Below are positions 48,873 to 59,519 of a DNA stretch of 64,000 nucleotides, in pieces. Both the position numbers and the translations under genes were made by a program. Numbering within the stretch: position 1 is the first letter of the stretch; every line of letters begins with the position of its first letter. The DNA is from an uncultured Litoreibacter sp. (GTDB lineage Bacteria > Pseudomonadota > Alphaproteobacteria > Rhodobacterales > Rhodobacteraceae). Location: contig CALHHY010000015.1 of the NCBI GenBank assembly GCA_938030665.1, positions 1-64,000 of the forward strand, read 5' to 3'. The notes beneath the pieces were generated by a model. The model saw only the letters and a program-made list of their open reading frames with translations, did no database searches and was not told where the DNA came from.

Positions 48873-50480
48873 TTACTCTGCCGGGGTTGCCGCTTGGGGC
48901 AGGCGAGTGGTCACCCGTTCGCCGCCCCGGATGGTCATCCACATGTTCCACACCATGATCAGCCCGCCTGCGAGATAGAGCACCCCGCCCAAACCACGCA
49001 CCACATACATCGGGAACTTGGCGGAGACCGTGTCAGCGAAGGAGTTGACGAGGAAGCCCTGCGCATCAACCTCGCGCCACATCAGCCCCTCCATGATGCC
49101 GGTCACCCACATTGACGCCGCGTAGAGCACGATGCCGATGGTAGCCAACCAGAAGTGCCAGTTGATGGCGCTCATCGAATACATCTGCGCCCGGCCCCAC
49201 AGCTTTGGCGTCAGGAAGTAAAGCGCGCCAAAAGTGATCATCCCGTTCCAGCCCAAAGCCCCGGAATGCACGTGGCCGATGGTCCAGTCTGTATAATGGC
49301 TGAGCGAGTTGACGGCCCGGATGGACATCATCGGACCCTCAAAGGTCGACATTCCGTAGAAGGCGAGGCTGACGACCATCATGCGGATGATCGGGTCGGA
49401 GCGCAGCTTGTCCCACGCGCCCTGCAGCGTCATCAGCCCGTTGATCATGCCGCCCCAGCTAGGCATCCACAGGATGATCGAGAACACCATGCCAAGCGTC
49501 GACGCCCAATCCGGCAGCGCGGTGTAGTGCAAATGGTGCGGCCCCGCCCAGATGTACAGGAAGGTCAGCGCCCAGAAGTGGATGATCGACAGCTTGTAGG
49601 AATAGACCGGGCGGCCCGCCTGCTTTGGCACAAAGTAATACATCATCCCCAGAAAGCCCGAGGTCAGAAAGAACCCCACCGCATTATGGCCGTACCACCA
49701 TTGCGTCATGGCATCCTGCACGCCGGCAAAAAGCTGCACCGATTTGGACCCCCAGATCGACACCGGGATCGAGATGTTATTGACCACATGCAGCATGGCC
49801 ACGGTGACGATGAACGACAGCAGGAACCAGTTGGCCACGTAGATATGCCGCTCCTTCCGGGTGAAGAGCGTCCCCATATAGACGGCAAGGAATGACAACC
49901 ACACGACGGTCAGCCACAGGTCGACATACCATTCGGGCTCCGCATATTCCTTGGATTGCGTGGCCCCCAGCACATATCCGGTGGCGGCCAGCACGATGAA
50001 CAGGTTGTAGCCCCAGAAGACAAACCAGGCGAGGTTGCCGCCCCATAGCCGCGCCCCGCAGGTGCGCTGCACGATATAGAATGACGACATGATCAGCGCG
50101 TTGCCCCCGAAGGCAAAGATCACCGCCGAGGTATGCAAGGGCCGCAGCCGCCCGAAATTGGCAAAGGGCTGCGCCCAGTCCAGATTAAGCGCCGGGAAAG
50201 CCAGCTGGAACGCGATGACCACGCCCACCAGAAACCCCACAACGCCCCAGAACCCGGTGGCGATGACGCCCGCGCGCACCACCCCGTCCATATAGCCGCT
50301 GGTGTCTGTCACAGGTGCCGGCTCGTCCGTGTGGCGCAGCACCCACAGGAACAACCCGCCCGACACCGCCATGATGATGATCGCATGCACCTGATAGGCC
50401 AGGTCCCGGCCCCAATTCGCCGCCAGTGCGGCGAACAGGAAGACCAGCCCCAGCACAATGAGCTTTAGGTAATTCAGCAT
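48873..50480 (-). CDS. ccoN: cbb3-type cytochrome c oxidase subunit I
   Basis: [64 protein letters not shown]. Confidence 0.96.
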   Translation of the reverse strand: MLNYLKLIVLGLVFLFAALAANWGRDLAYQVHAIIIMAVSGGLFLWVLRHTDEPAPVTDTSGYMDGVVRAGVIATGFWGVVGFLVGVVIAFQLAFPALNLDWAQPFANFGRLRPLHTSAVIFAFGGNALIMSSFYIVQRTCGARLWGGNLAWFVFWGYNLFIVLAATGYVLGATQSKEYAEPEWYVDLWLTVVWLSFLAVYMGTLFTRKERHIYVANWFLLSFIVTVAMLHVVNNISIPVSIWGSKSVQLFAGVQDAMTQWWYGHNAVGFFLTSGFLGMMYYFVPKQAGRPVYSYKLSIIHFWALTFLYIWAGPHHLHYTALPDWASTLGMVFSIILWMPSWGGMINGLMTLQGAWDKLRSDPIIRMMVVSLAFYGMSTFEGPMMSIRAVNSLSHYTDWTIGHVHSGALGWNGMITFGALYFLTPKLWGRAQMYSMSAINWHFWLATIGIVLYAASMWVTGIMEGLMWREVDAQGFLVNSFADTVSAKFPMYVVRGLGGVLYLAGGLIMVWNMWMTIRGGERVTTRLPQAATPAE

Positions 50481-50570
50481 CCTTTACGTCCCTTCCATTC
50501 CAACGCGTGCCAGGGGCTCCGCGTGACCTGTTCGTGAGGGTGGTTGTGGCGCAGCGCGCGGCCCCGCGCT

Positions 50571-50584
50571 TTGATCTGTGTCAA
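50571..50584. promoter_or_regulatory. FNR/FnrL box in ccoN-usp divergent promoter
   Basis: TTGATCTGTGTCAA (TTGAT-N4-GTCAA), ~90 nt upstream of ccoN start. Confidence 0.8.
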
Positions 50585-50615
50585 GAAGCGGGGGCACGGC
50601 GTTTTCCGCGGGCAA

Positions 50616-50629
50616 TTGAGCCAGATCAA
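50616..50629. promoter_or_regulatory. Second FNR/FnrL box, proximal to universal stress gene
   Basis: TTGAGCCAGATCAA (TTGAG-N4-ATCAA), ~57 nt upstream of 50686. Confidence 0.75.
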
Positions 50630-50685
50630 AGCGGGGCCGAGCCGGTCGTGCCACCGTCAGACCATCTCAACCGGAGGACCCAGAC

Positions 50686-51525
50686 ATGACCTATCGCAGC
50701 ATCGCGACGATCCTGAACGACCCGCTGACCGCAACAGATATGCTCGCATTCGCCATTCAGGCCGCGCGCCAATGGGGGGCGCATCTGCATGTGCTGTGCA
50801 CCGGCATCGACAGCACCGACCCCGGCTTCTACTACGCCGGCGCGCAGGCCATTGCCGTCCAGCAAAATCTGGAGGTGGCACAAGGGGACGCGCAGGCATT
50901 GGAGGGGATCGCGCAGGACGTCCTAAGGAACGAGGACATCTTGTGGGACCTTGAGGCGGTCACCCTGATGGCCGGCGGCATCGGGCCATTTCTGACCGAT
51001 CACATGCGTTTCTTTGACCTCGCGATCCTGCCTTTACCCTACGGGGAGGGGCGCAGCTTCGTCGACGTGTCGGGGTTCGAGGCTTGCCTGTTCGGCGCTG
51101 ACATTCCCGTTCTGGTGGCGCCTGCGGGCGCGCAGATGGGCCGCGGTTTGAGCCGGATGATGATCGCTTGGGATGACGGGGCGGAAGCGCTGGCCGCCGC
51201 GAAGGCCGCCCGACCTCTGGCCAGCGCCGCGCGGCTTTGCGAGATTTGCATCATCAACCCCGACCGGCACGGGCCGGACCGTTCCGACCCCGGCGGGCGG
51301 CTGGCGCAGCTGCTGTCACGCGAGGGCGCGCATGTCGAAGTTACCGTGATGGCCCGCAACCAAGACGCGATTGCGGCGCAATTGCTGCAGCGCGCGGGCG
51401 AGACGGGGGCCGATTTGCTGGTCATGGGGGCCTACGGCCATTCCCGGCTGCGTGAGGCCGTTATGGGGGGCGTCACCAGATCGGTGCTGCGCGACGCCTC
51501 GCTGCCCGTCCTGATGGCGCGGTGA
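50686..51525 (+). CDS. Universal stress protein (tandem Usp domain)
   Basis: C-terminal GADLLVMGAYGHSRLREAVMGGVTRSVLRDASLPVLMAR; N-terminal degenerate Usp region. Confidence 0.88.
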   Translation: MTYRSIATILNDPLTATDMLAFAIQAARQWGAHLHVLCTGIDSTDPGFYYAGAQAIAVQQNLEVAQGDAQALEGIAQDVLRNEDILWDLEAVTLMAGGIGPFLTDHMRFFDLAILPLPYGEGRSFVDVSGFEACLFGADIPVLVAPAGAQMGRGLSRMMIAWDDGAEALAAAKAARPLASAARLCEICIINPDRHGPDRSDPGGRLAQLLSREGAHVEVTVMARNQDAIAAQLLQRAGETGADLLVMGAYGHSRLREAVMGGVTRSVLRDASLPVLMAR

Positions 51526-51536
51526 GCGCCTGCGTA

Positions 51537-52256
51537 TCAGCCGTCGCCGGCCTCCGCTTTCAGCGCGGCAACATCAGGGATGATCACCCCGCGCTTGCCC
51601 TCCAGCCGGATCACGCCATCGGCCTTCAGCTTGGAGAACTGGCGGCTGACCGTTTCCAAGGTCAGCCCCAAGTAGTCCGACATCGCCTCGCGGGTCAGGG
51701 GCAGCGCGATCCGGCTGCCCGCGCCCATTGCCGCAACCCCGGGTGCCACCGTGCGCCGCTCGATCAATAGCAGGAAGCTCGCGATCTTTTCGCGCGCGGT
51801 CTTGCGGCCCAGAAGCACCATCCAGTCGCGTGCGGCGTCCAGCTCGTCCAGCGCCATTTCCAGCATCCGTTGCGCAATATGCGGCGTGTCCTCGACCAGC
51901 TTTTCAAATTCATTCCGGCGAAAACAGCACAGCGTCACATCCGTCACCGCGGTGACGTCGTAAAGCGCCTGATCGCGGCCCGGCCTGCCAATAAAATCCG
52001 ACGGCAGCAGCAGCCCCACGGTCTGCTTGCGCCCATCCTCGGTCAGCCGCTCAATCGTGGCGGTGCCCGAGACGAGCGAGGCCACAAACTCCATCCGGTC
52101 GCCGCTCCACATGATGGGCTGGCCGGCCTCAAAACTGCGATAGTATTTGATCGCCTCCAGCCGCGTCAGCTCATCCGCATCACAGCTGGCGCAGACCGCC
52201 CGGTGTCGGATCGGGCAGCTGCTGCAATTCTCGCTGGCAAGGAACAGGGTTTCCAT
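51537..52256 (-). CDS. fnrL: Crp/Fnr-family oxygen-responsive regulator FnrL-like
   Basis: N-terminal cysteines CSSCPIRHRAVC, cNMP-like domain, HTH TREAMSDYLGLTLETVSRQFSKL with E-xx-SR FNR specificity. Confidence 0.88.
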   Translation of the reverse strand: METLFLASENCSSCPIRHRAVCASCDADELTRLEAIKYYRSFEAGQPIMWSGDRMEFVASLVSGTATIERLTEDGRKQTVGLLLPSDFIGRPGRDQALYDVTAVTDVTLCCFRRNEFEKLVEDTPHIAQRMLEMALDELDAARDWMVLLGRKTAREKIASFLLLIERRTVAPGVAAMGAGSRIALPLTREAMSDYLGLTLETVSRQFSKLKADGVIRLEGKRGVIIPDVAALKAEAGDG

Positions 52257-52268
52257 GCGCTCAGACCA

Positions 52269-52703
52269 TCACAGGCGGGCCATTTTCACAAGGCATTGGC
52301 GCAAAACCTGCCCTTCGGCCGCGGTGAAGCCAGCCATCAGGTCGCGGTCAAACCGGGCCGCCGCCCCGCACAGCTCGTCAAATGCCGCGCGGCCCGCAGT
52401 CGTCAGCTCCAGCGTTTCGTTACGGCGGTCGGCCGCTTGGGTTTCGCGGGTCAGGAAACGCTTTAGCTCCAAGGCTCGCACGGCACGGCTGACCTTGGTT
52501 TTGTGCAGCCCCGCGCGGTCACAAATCTGTTTGGCGGTGATGCCCCCGAAACGGCCGATATGGAACAGCACCCGCCATTCGGTGCGCAGCATGCTGTAGC
52601 GGGATTTGTAATACCGCTGGAACTCAAGGCTCGACCGGTCCGCTGCCTGATTAAGCAGATAGGGGAGGAAATGCTGGATATCGAACTCGTCATCGCGGGC
52701 CAT
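52269..52703 (-). CDS. MarR-family transcriptional regulator (probable local regulator of homogentisate genes)
   Basis: MarR winged helix: MLRTEWRVLFHIGRFGGITAKQICDRAGLHKTKVSRAVRALELKRFLTRETQAADRRNETLELT. Confidence 0.88.
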   Translation of the reverse strand: MARDDEFDIQHFLPYLLNQAADRSSLEFQRYYKSRYSMLRTEWRVLFHIGRFGGITAKQICDRAGLHKTKVSRAVRALELKRFLTRETQAADRRNETLELTTAGRAAFDELCGAAARFDRDLMAGFTAAEGQVLRQCLVKMARL

Positions 52704-52724
52704 GGCAATCGAAATACCCCTTGT

Positions 52725-52742
52725 TAGTTACAAAAACAACTA
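52725..52742. promoter_or_regulatory. Candidate MarR operator in marR-hmgA divergent promoter
   Basis: Inverted repeat TAGTT-N8-AACTA inside TTGTTAGTTACAAAAACAACTATTAG. Confidence 0.5.
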
Positions 52743-52775
52743 TTAGCCCGTTCACATCTGGTTGGGAGATATGAG

Positions 52776-54137
52776 ATGAACAAGACAACGCCCGCGCCAC
52801 GGATGAAAATCGCCCCGACGCCCAATGGCACGCATGAAGGCTACATGCCCGGCTTCGGCAATGATTTCGAGACAGAGGTGCTACCGGGCGCGTTGCCGCA
52901 GGGCATGAACTCCCCCCAGAAGGTGAATTACGGCCTCTATGGGGAGCAGCTATCGGGCACCGCCTTCACCGCGCCGTCGCATCAGAATGAACGCACGTGG
53001 TGCTATCGCATTCGCCCCTCGGTCAAGCACACGCACCGGTTTGAAAAGATCGACCTGCCCTATTGGAAATCCGCGCCACTGGTGGCCCCGGACGTGACCT
53101 CCCTGGGACAATACCGCTGGGACCCGGTGCCCCATTCCGACACCCCGCTGACCTGGCTGACCGGCATGCGCACCATGACGACGGCGGGCGATGTGAATAC
53201 GCAGGTGGGCATGGCCAGCCACATCTATCTGGTCACCGAAAGCATGGTGGACAGCTACTTCTATTCCGCCGATAGCGAGCTGCTGGTCGTCCCCCAGGAA
53301 GGCCATCTGCGCTTTTGTACCGAGCTGGGGGTGATCGACGTCGCGCCGCAGGAAATCGCCCTGATCCCACGCGGTCTGGTTTACCGGGTGGTGGTGCTGG
53401 AGGGCCCAGCTCGCGGCTTTGTTTGCGAAAACTACGGCCAGAAGTTCGCGCTGCCGGGGCGCGGGCCGATTGGCGCCAATTGCATGGCCAACCGGCGGGA
53501 TTTCAAAACGCCTGTGGCTGCTTTTGAGGACCGGGATGTCGCCTCAACCGTCACCGTCAAATGGGCCGGCCAGTTTCATGAAACGCGCATTGGTCACTCG
53601 CCGCTCGACGTGGTGGCATGGCATGGCAATTACGCGCCCTGCAAATACGACCTGCGCACGTATTGCCCTGTTGGCGCGGTGCTGTTTGACCATCCTGACC
53701 CCTCGATCTTTACGGTGCTGACCGCGCCAAGCGGGGTGGAGGGGACGGCCAATATCGACTTCGTGCTGTTCCGCGACCGCTGGATGGTGGCTGAAAACAC
53801 GTTCCGCCCGCCCTGGTACCACAAGAACGTCATGTCGGAACTGATGGGCAACATCCACGGCATCTACGACGCCAAACCGAAAGGTTTTGTGCCGGGCGGC
53901 ATGAGCCTGCATAACATGATGCTGCCGCATGGGCCGGACCGGAACGCCTTTGAAGGCGCGTCCAACGCCGATTTGAAGGCCGAGAAGCTCGAAAACACCA
54001 TGTCCTTCATGTTCGAGACCCGGTTCCCGCAACACCTGACGCCTTTTGCCGCGAAGGAGGCGCCGTTGCAGGACGACTATATCGACTGCTGGGCGGATCT
54101 GGAGAAGAAGTTCGACGGCACGCCGGGGGCGAAATGA
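52776..54137 (+). CDS. hmgA: Homogentisate 1,2-dioxygenase
   Basis: [79 protein letters not shown]. Confidence 0.96.
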   Translation: MNKTTPAPRMKIAPTPNGTHEGYMPGFGNDFETEVLPGALPQGMNSPQKVNYGLYGEQLSGTAFTAPSHQNERTWCYRIRPSVKHTHRFEKIDLPYWKSAPLVAPDVTSLGQYRWDPVPHSDTPLTWLTGMRTMTTAGDVNTQVGMASHIYLVTESMVDSYFYSADSELLVVPQEGHLRFCTELGVIDVAPQEIALIPRGLVYRVVVLEGPARGFVCENYGQKFALPGRGPIGANCMANRRDFKTPVAAFEDRDVASTVTVKWAGQFHETRIGHSPLDVVAWHGNYAPCKYDLRTYCPVGAVLFDHPDPSIFTVLTAPSGVEGTANIDFVLFRDRWMVAENTFRPPWYHKNVMSELMGNIHGIYDAKPKGFVPGGMSLHNMMLPHGPDRNAFEGASNADLKAEKLENTMSFMFETRFPQHLTPFAAKEAPLQDDYIDCWADLEKKFDGTPGAK

Positions 54138-55084
54138 AGGTTGCCTCGCTGACGCAGGGGCGGGACGGGCGGCTGGTTGTGGTCTCGGACGATTTGCAAA
54201 GCTACCGCCCGGCCTCCGACCCGACCTTGCAGGCGGCACTGGACTTTGACCGGCTGAGCGGCACCGGGATGGCGCAGGCTTTAGATCTGAACAAATGCAC
54301 GGCCCCCCTGCCCCGCGCCTATCAGTTCCTCGACGGGTCAGCCTATGTGAACCATGTAGAGCTGGTCCGCCGCGCGCGGGGCGCGGAGATGCCCGGCAGC
54401 TTCTGGACCGACCCGCTGATGTATCAGGGCCTGTCCAGCTTTGCCGGGCCGCATGACCCCATCCGCGGGGAGGTCGCCTGGGGCATTGATTTCGAGGCGG
54501 AGGTCGCCGTGATCACCGGCGATGTGCCTCCGGGCGTCACCGCGACGGAGGCGCCAGGCTATATCCGCTACGTGATGCTGCTGAACGACGTATCGCTGCG
54601 AAACCTGATCCCGGCGGAGCTGGGCAAGGGGTTCGGCTTCGTGCATTCCAAGCCCATCAGCGCCTGCAGCCCGGTGGCCGTCAGCCCCGACGCGCTGCCC
54701 GGCTGGGACGGGCGCAAGCTGAACGGTGTGCTGCATGTTGACCTGAACGGCGCGGCGTTCGGGCGGGCGGATGCGGGGGTCGACATGACCTTTGATTTCG
54801 GCGACCTGATCGCCCATGCCGCCAAAACGCGCGCCCTCCCGGCGGGCACGGTCGTAGGCTCTGGCACAATATCGAATAAGGACAAGGGCGGCCCCGGCTG
54901 GCCCGTCAGCGAAGGCGGCAGGGGATATTCCTGCATTGCCGAACAGCGGATGATCGAGACCATCCAATCGGGCAAGGGCAAGACCCCCTTCCTGCAAGAT
55001 GGCGACCACGTAGAGATCTGGATGGAGGACGCAAAAGGCGCCTCCATCTTCGGCAAAATATCCCAGAAGGTAGAAGTAACATGA
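54134..55084 (+). CDS. Fumarylacetoacetate hydrolase family protein
   Basis: FAH fold: [52 protein letters not shown]. Confidence 0.9.
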   Translation: MKVASLTQGRDGRLVVVSDDLQSYRPASDPTLQAALDFDRLSGTGMAQALDLNKCTAPLPRAYQFLDGSAYVNHVELVRRARGAEMPGSFWTDPLMYQGLSSFAGPHDPIRGEVAWGIDFEAEVAVITGDVPPGVTATEAPGYIRYVMLLNDVSLRNLIPAELGKGFGFVHSKPISACSPVAVSPDALPGWDGRKLNGVLHVDLNGAAFGRADAGVDMTFDFGDLIAHAAKTRALPAGTVVGSGTISNKDKGGPGWPVSEGGRGYSCIAEQRMIETIQSGKGKTPFLQDGDHVEIWMEDAKGASIFGKISQKVEVT

Positions 55085-56031
55085 CCAAGGCATTCGCGTC
55101 CCAGGGCGACATGGCGGAGAAGAAAATCACCTTTGACGAGGTGGGCCGCGATCTTTGGGCCTTTACGGCGGAAGGCGACCCCAATTCCGGCATCATCATC
55201 GGCGATGACAGCGTCATGGTGGTCGAGGCGCAGGCCACGCCTCGTTTGGCCGAGAAGGTGATCGAAAAGGTCCGCTCGGTGACCGACAAGCCGATCAGCC
55301 ATCTGGTACTGACCCATTATCACGCGGTGCGGGTGCTGGGGGCCTCCGCCTATGGGGCGGGACAGATCATCATGGGCGACGCCGCCCGCGCCATGGTGGT
55401 CGAACGCGGGCAGGAGGATTGGGACAGCGAATTTCAACGCTTCCCGCGCCTTTTTGAGGGGCATGAAAGCATCCCCGGGCTGACCTATCCGACAACGACG
55501 TTTTCCGACGCGATGACGGTCTATCTGGGCAACCGGCGGGTGGACCTGTACCACCCCGGCCGCGCCCATACGGCGGGCGATATCGTGATCCATCTGCCGG
55601 ACGAGAATGTCATGTTCACCGGCGACATCGTCGAGGACCGCTCCGCCTGCTATTGCGGCGACGGGCATTTCGCCGATTGGGGCGATACGCTCGATGTCAT
55701 CAAAGGGTTCGAGCTGGACGCCATTGCCCCTGGCAGGGGCGGGGCGCTGGTGGGGCGTGAGGTGGTGAACCGCGCCATCGAAAGCACCCGCGATTTTGTC
55801 TATTCCACCTATGCCCCTGCCGCGCGGGTCGCGGCACGCGGCGGGTCGCTGAAGGAGGCATGGGACGCCGTGCGTGCCGAATGTGACCCGAAATTTGCCG
55901 ATTACGCCATTTACGAGCATTGCCTGCCCTTCAACGTCGCCCGCGCCTATGACGAGGCGCGTGGGATCGACACGCCCCGCATCTGGACCGCCGAGCGGGA
56001 CCTGGCGATGTGGGCCGCGCTGCAGGGCTGA
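55081..56031 (+). CDS. MBL-fold metallo-hydrolase (degenerate HxHxDH)
   Basis: MBL-like LVLTHYHAVRVLGASAYGAGQII; HPGRAHTAGDIVIHLPDENVMFTGDIVEDRS. Confidence 0.85.
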   Translation: MTKAFASQGDMAEKKITFDEVGRDLWAFTAEGDPNSGIIIGDDSVMVVEAQATPRLAEKVIEKVRSVTDKPISHLVLTHYHAVRVLGASAYGAGQIIMGDAARAMVVERGQEDWDSEFQRFPRLFEGHESIPGLTYPTTTFSDAMTVYLGNRRVDLYHPGRAHTAGDIVIHLPDENVMFTGDIVEDRSACYCGDGHFADWGDTLDVIKGFELDAIAPGRGGALVGREVVNRAIESTRDFVYSTYAPAARVAARGGSLKEAWDAVRAECDPKFADYAIYEHCLPFNVARAYDEARGIDTPRIWTAERDLAMWAALQG

Positions 56032-56036
56032 GCCGC

Positions 56037-57647
56037 GTGAACGCGATCTTCGACACCCCGCTTTACCCCTACGCCCGCAGCCCCGATCAGGACCAGCTTG
56101 CACGGCGCAAGGTGGTGGTGGTGGGGGCGGGCCCCGTGGGGCTGGCGCTGGCGATTGACCTGGCGCAGCGCGGCACGGAGGTGGTCGTCATCGACGACAA
56201 TGACCGCGTCTCCACCGGCAGCCGCGCCATCTGCTTTGCCAAGCGCACACTGGAGATCGCCGACCGGCTGGGCTTGGGCGAGGTAATGGTCGCCAAAGGC
56301 GTGCAATGGAGCGTCGGCAAGGTATTCTTCGGGGACGGGCAGATTTACGGCTTCGATCTGCTGGCAGAGGACGGCCATAAGCACCCTGCCTTCATTAACC
56401 TCCAGCAATATTACGTCGAACAGATGCTGGTCGCTCGCGCGTTGGAGCTTGAGACCGAAGGCGCGCCGATCACGCTGCGGGGGCGCAACCGGCTGCTCTC
56501 CCTCACGGCGCAGGACGATCACGTCGCGCTGCAGATCGACACGCCCGAGGGGGCGTATGCGCTGGAGGCTGACTGGGTGGTTGCCTGCGATGGTGCCCGC
56601 TCCCCCACACGCGACATGATGGGGCTTGGCTTTGATGGGCGGGTGTTCGAGGACAATTTCCTGATCGCCGACGTCAAGATGAAGGCCGATTTCCCGACAG
56701 AGCGGTGGTTCTGGTTCGAGCCGCCTTTTGAAGGCGCGGGGCAATCTGCACTGCTGCACAAACAGCCTGACGACGTCTGGCGCATCGATTTCCAGCTGGG
56801 GTGGGAGATCGACCGCGAGCGAGAGCTGGACCCCGCCCGCATCCGCACCCGCGTCGACGCGATGTTGTCCAGCCAAACGGGTGAGGTGCCCGACTACGCC
56901 CTGGAATGGACCTCGATTTATACTTTCCAATGCCGCCGCATGGAACGGTTCCGCCATGGCAGGGTGCTTTTTGCCGGCGACAGCGCGCATCAGGTCTCCC
57001 CCTTCGGGGCGCGCGGGGCCAATTCAGGTATTCAAGACGCCGAAAACCTTGCCTGGAAGCTGGACCTGATCTGCAAAGGGGACGCCGGTGACGCCCTGCT
57101 GGACAGCTACGCGGCGGAGCGGGAATTTGCGGCGGATGAAAACATCCTGAACTCCACCCGCGCCACCGACTTCATGACCCCGAAAACCGAGATCAGCCAG
57201 ATTTTCCGCAACGCCGTGCTGGATCTGGCGGCCCGCCACCCTTTCGCCCGCCCGCTGGTCAACTCCGGCAGACTGTCCGTGCCCTGCAGCTACGAAGGCT
57301 TCCCCCTGTTCGGCCCCGACGCGCTTGGCGGGCCTGCCCCGTCCCGCCCCGGCGCGGCTTGCCCCGATGCGCCAGTGGGTGACGGGTATCTGCTTGAAAA
57401 ACTGGGCGGTGACTTCGTATTGCTGAGCCTTGGCGGGGCGCCCGTCTCGCTGGACACCGGTGCCCTACCCTGCCGCCCGCTTCATATCGCGCAGCCGTCC
57501 GAAGCGCTGCGCCAGCGCTATCTGGGCGATGCGCCTCAGGCGATCTATCTGATCCGCCCCGACCAGCATATCGTCGCCCGCTGGCCTGATTTCAGGGCAG
57601 ACGCGGTCACGGCGGCGCTGCACCGCTCCATTGGAAAGGTCCCGTGA
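56037..57647 (+). CDS. FAD-dependent aromatic monooxygenase (MhpA/PheA class-A flavin hydroxylase)
   Basis: VVVVGAGPVGLALAIDLAQRGTEVVVIDD; ADWVVACDGARSPTRDMMG; GRVLFAGDSAHQVSPFGARGANSGIQDAENLAWKL; GTG start. Confidence 0.9.
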   Translation: MNAIFDTPLYPYARSPDQDQLARRKVVVVGAGPVGLALAIDLAQRGTEVVVIDDNDRVSTGSRAICFAKRTLEIADRLGLGEVMVAKGVQWSVGKVFFGDGQIYGFDLLAEDGHKHPAFINLQQYYVEQMLVARALELETEGAPITLRGRNRLLSLTAQDDHVALQIDTPEGAYALEADWVVACDGARSPTRDMMGLGFDGRVFEDNFLIADVKMKADFPTERWFWFEPPFEGAGQSALLHKQPDDVWRIDFQLGWEIDRERELDPARIRTRVDAMLSSQTGEVPDYALEWTSIYTFQCRRMERFRHGRVLFAGDSAHQVSPFGARGANSGIQDAENLAWKLDLICKGDAGDALLDSYAAEREFAADENILNSTRATDFMTPKTEISQIFRNAVLDLAARHPFARPLVNSGRLSVPCSYEGFPLFGPDALGGPAPSRPGAACPDAPVGDGYLLEKLGGDFVLLSLGGAPVSLDTGALPCRPLHIAQPSEALRQRYLGDAPQAIYLIRPDQHIVARWPDFRADAVTAALHRSIGKVP

Positions 57648-57844
57648 TGGCTCTGACGCTTGATACAAATATCCCCGACCCGGACGGCTTTTACGACGAC
57701 CTGCTGCGCGCCCATGAGGGGTTGGGCAAGCCCGAAAGCGACGCCCTGAACGCCCGCCTGATCCTTGTGCTTGCCAACCATATCGGCGACCGCAAGGTGC
57801 TAAGGGCAGCGCTGCGAGCGGCCAAGGCGGGTGAGCGACCTTAA
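57644..57844 (+). CDS. Small DUF2783-like protein
   Basis: 66 aa, ATG overlaps monooxygenase stop: MMALTLDTNIPDPDGFYDDLLRAHEGLGKPESDALNARLILVLANHIGD. Confidence 0.75.
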   Translation: MMALTLDTNIPDPDGFYDDLLRAHEGLGKPESDALNARLILVLANHIGDRKVLRAALRAAKAGERP

Positions 57845-57951
57845 AAGGCCGTGCCATGGGTTGCCGTGTCGCAGCGAATGAACCTTATCGGCGAGCCTGC
57901 AAGTTGACCTTTCAGCGCATGACCAGCTTATGTTGAGCCTGACCGCGTCTC

Positions 57952-58168
57952 AGCCTGGTTATTGCGCTGACACAGGGGACAGCCCCCGCCGCGCTGGTCG
58001 TTGCCAGCATAGGGGTCGTCAGCCTCTTTGAGGCCGTCTACATCGACAAACGCGAATTGAAATGCGCCTGTGTCGGCGGTGACAGCAAGGTGCGCCCTTG
58101 GTTTCGTCGCCGCGACCGAAAACCTGATGATGGGTGGCACGGCTATCCGGATGCTGTCAAAGCCGTGA
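57952..58168 (+). pseudogene. Decayed/frameshifted C-terminal remnant of a membrane protein
   Basis: SLVIALTQGTAPAALVVASIGVVSLFEAVYIDKRELKCACVGGDSKV then +1 frame ALGFVAATENLMMGGTAIRMLSKP*; stops immediately upstream, no start. Confidence 0.6.
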
Positions 58169-58237
58169 CCTAAATCTATTGACCTTCTAGGCGGAGAAGG
58201 GTTTACCCTGCAAATAGAAGGAAAAGAGGGCAGCGCC

Positions 58238-58582
58238 ATGAAACACATTCTGTTGGCCACGATCGCCTTGCTATGGGCGACCAGCGCCGTGGCGCATTCC
58301 CCGCTGCAGATCACCATACCACAAGATAAGGCAACGGTCGCCGCGGCCCCAAGCGAGGTCAAGCTCACTTTCAAAAGCAAGATCCGGCTGACGCGGGTAA
58401 CTCTGACCCATGCCGAAAGGGACGAGGAAGATTTGGACCTGAGCGGCTTTCACGGCTTTCTGTCGGAATACGCAATCCCCATGGCCTCCGTCGGGGCGGG
58501 TCTTCATGTTATTGAGTGGCGCGGGCTCAGCGATGATGGCCACATCATAAACGGCACATTCAGCTTCACGGTCGCGCAGTAG
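58238..58582 (+). CDS. copC: CopC-domain copper resistance protein
   Basis: Signal peptide then HSPLQITIPQDKATVAAAPSEVKLTFKSKIRLTRVTLTHAE...VIEWRGLSDDGHIINGTFSFTV. Confidence 0.88.
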   Translation: MKHILLATIALLWATSAVAHSPLQITIPQDKATVAAAPSEVKLTFKSKIRLTRVTLTHAERDEEDLDLSGFHGFLSEYAIPMASVGAGLHVIEWRGLSDDGHIINGTFSFTVAQ

Positions 58583-59427
58583 TGCCAGACATCTGGGGGC
58601 TGGCTACAATTGTCGCCACGTTCTTCCTGTACCTCGGGGTGCTGACCTCTGCCGGGACGATCTTTGTCGCCTTGCTTTTTCAGGTCCAGAACATCCGACG
58701 TATCGCGGCGGGCTTCGCGCTAGTGGGCTTGGCCGCAACATGTCTGGCCTTCTCGCTCGGCGGCGCCGCTTTGACCGGGGATGTGGCGGGGATGGTGGAT
58801 GCGGAGATGCTGGGCCTTCTATGGACAACGCAAGGGGGCACGGCGCTGGCCTGGCGGTTGGCGGGCCTGTCCCTTGTGATCCTTGGGTTGATAGGCGGTC
58901 GTCTGGGGCTTTGGGTGTCGGGTATAGGCGGTTTCTTTGCCCTATGGTCCTTCGTCACGATCGGGCATGTGCCGGACCGGGACATTTTTTCGCTGAATGT
59001 GCTGTTGATGATCCACCTTGTCGCCGCCGCCCTTTGGATCGGCATACTGACCCCGCTAAGGCGGTTGGCTGCCGGGGCACGCTTGTCCGAGACGGCTCTC
59101 CTAGGGCAGCGTTTCGGACGCCTGGCCTCCATAGTCGTGCCGCTCTTAATCCTGGCGGGGCTCGTCATGAGCTATGTTTTGGTCGGCTCGGTGGTCGCGT
59201 TGATTGGCACAGGCTACGGGCAGGCGCTTATCCTCAAGGTCGCGATCGTCGCCTTCCTTCTGGGCCTGGCGGCCATAAACAAGATGCGTCTGGTGCCAAG
59301 GATGCTTGTGGGCGATGAGCGTGCCGTTCGCCATCTTTCACTGTCGATAACGTTGGAATGGCTCGTGGTGGGCGCGATCTTGTCGATGACCGCGATACTG
59401 ACCTCCGTGCTGTCCCTGCCGCAGTGA
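58582..59427 (+). CDS. copD: CopD-family copper resistance membrane protein
   Basis: Multi-TM CopD-like; GTG start overlapping copC stop. Confidence 0.85.
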   Translation: MPDIWGLATIVATFFLYLGVLTSAGTIFVALLFQVQNIRRIAAGFALVGLAATCLAFSLGGAALTGDVAGMVDAEMLGLLWTTQGGTALAWRLAGLSLVILGLIGGRLGLWVSGIGGFFALWSFVTIGHVPDRDIFSLNVLLMIHLVAAALWIGILTPLRRLAAGARLSETALLGQRFGRLASIVVPLLILAGLVMSYVLVGSVVALIGTGYGQALILKVAIVAFLLGLAAINKMRLVPRMLVGDERAVRHLSLSITLEWLVVGAILSMTAILTSVLSLPQ

Positions 59428-59519
59428 GGTTTCATACGGGTTGGCATCACTTTGGGAAACGACGCGTCACTCGGATCACGCCGCGATCCGCATGGAGAAC
59501 GTCCCGCCAGCTCCACGGC

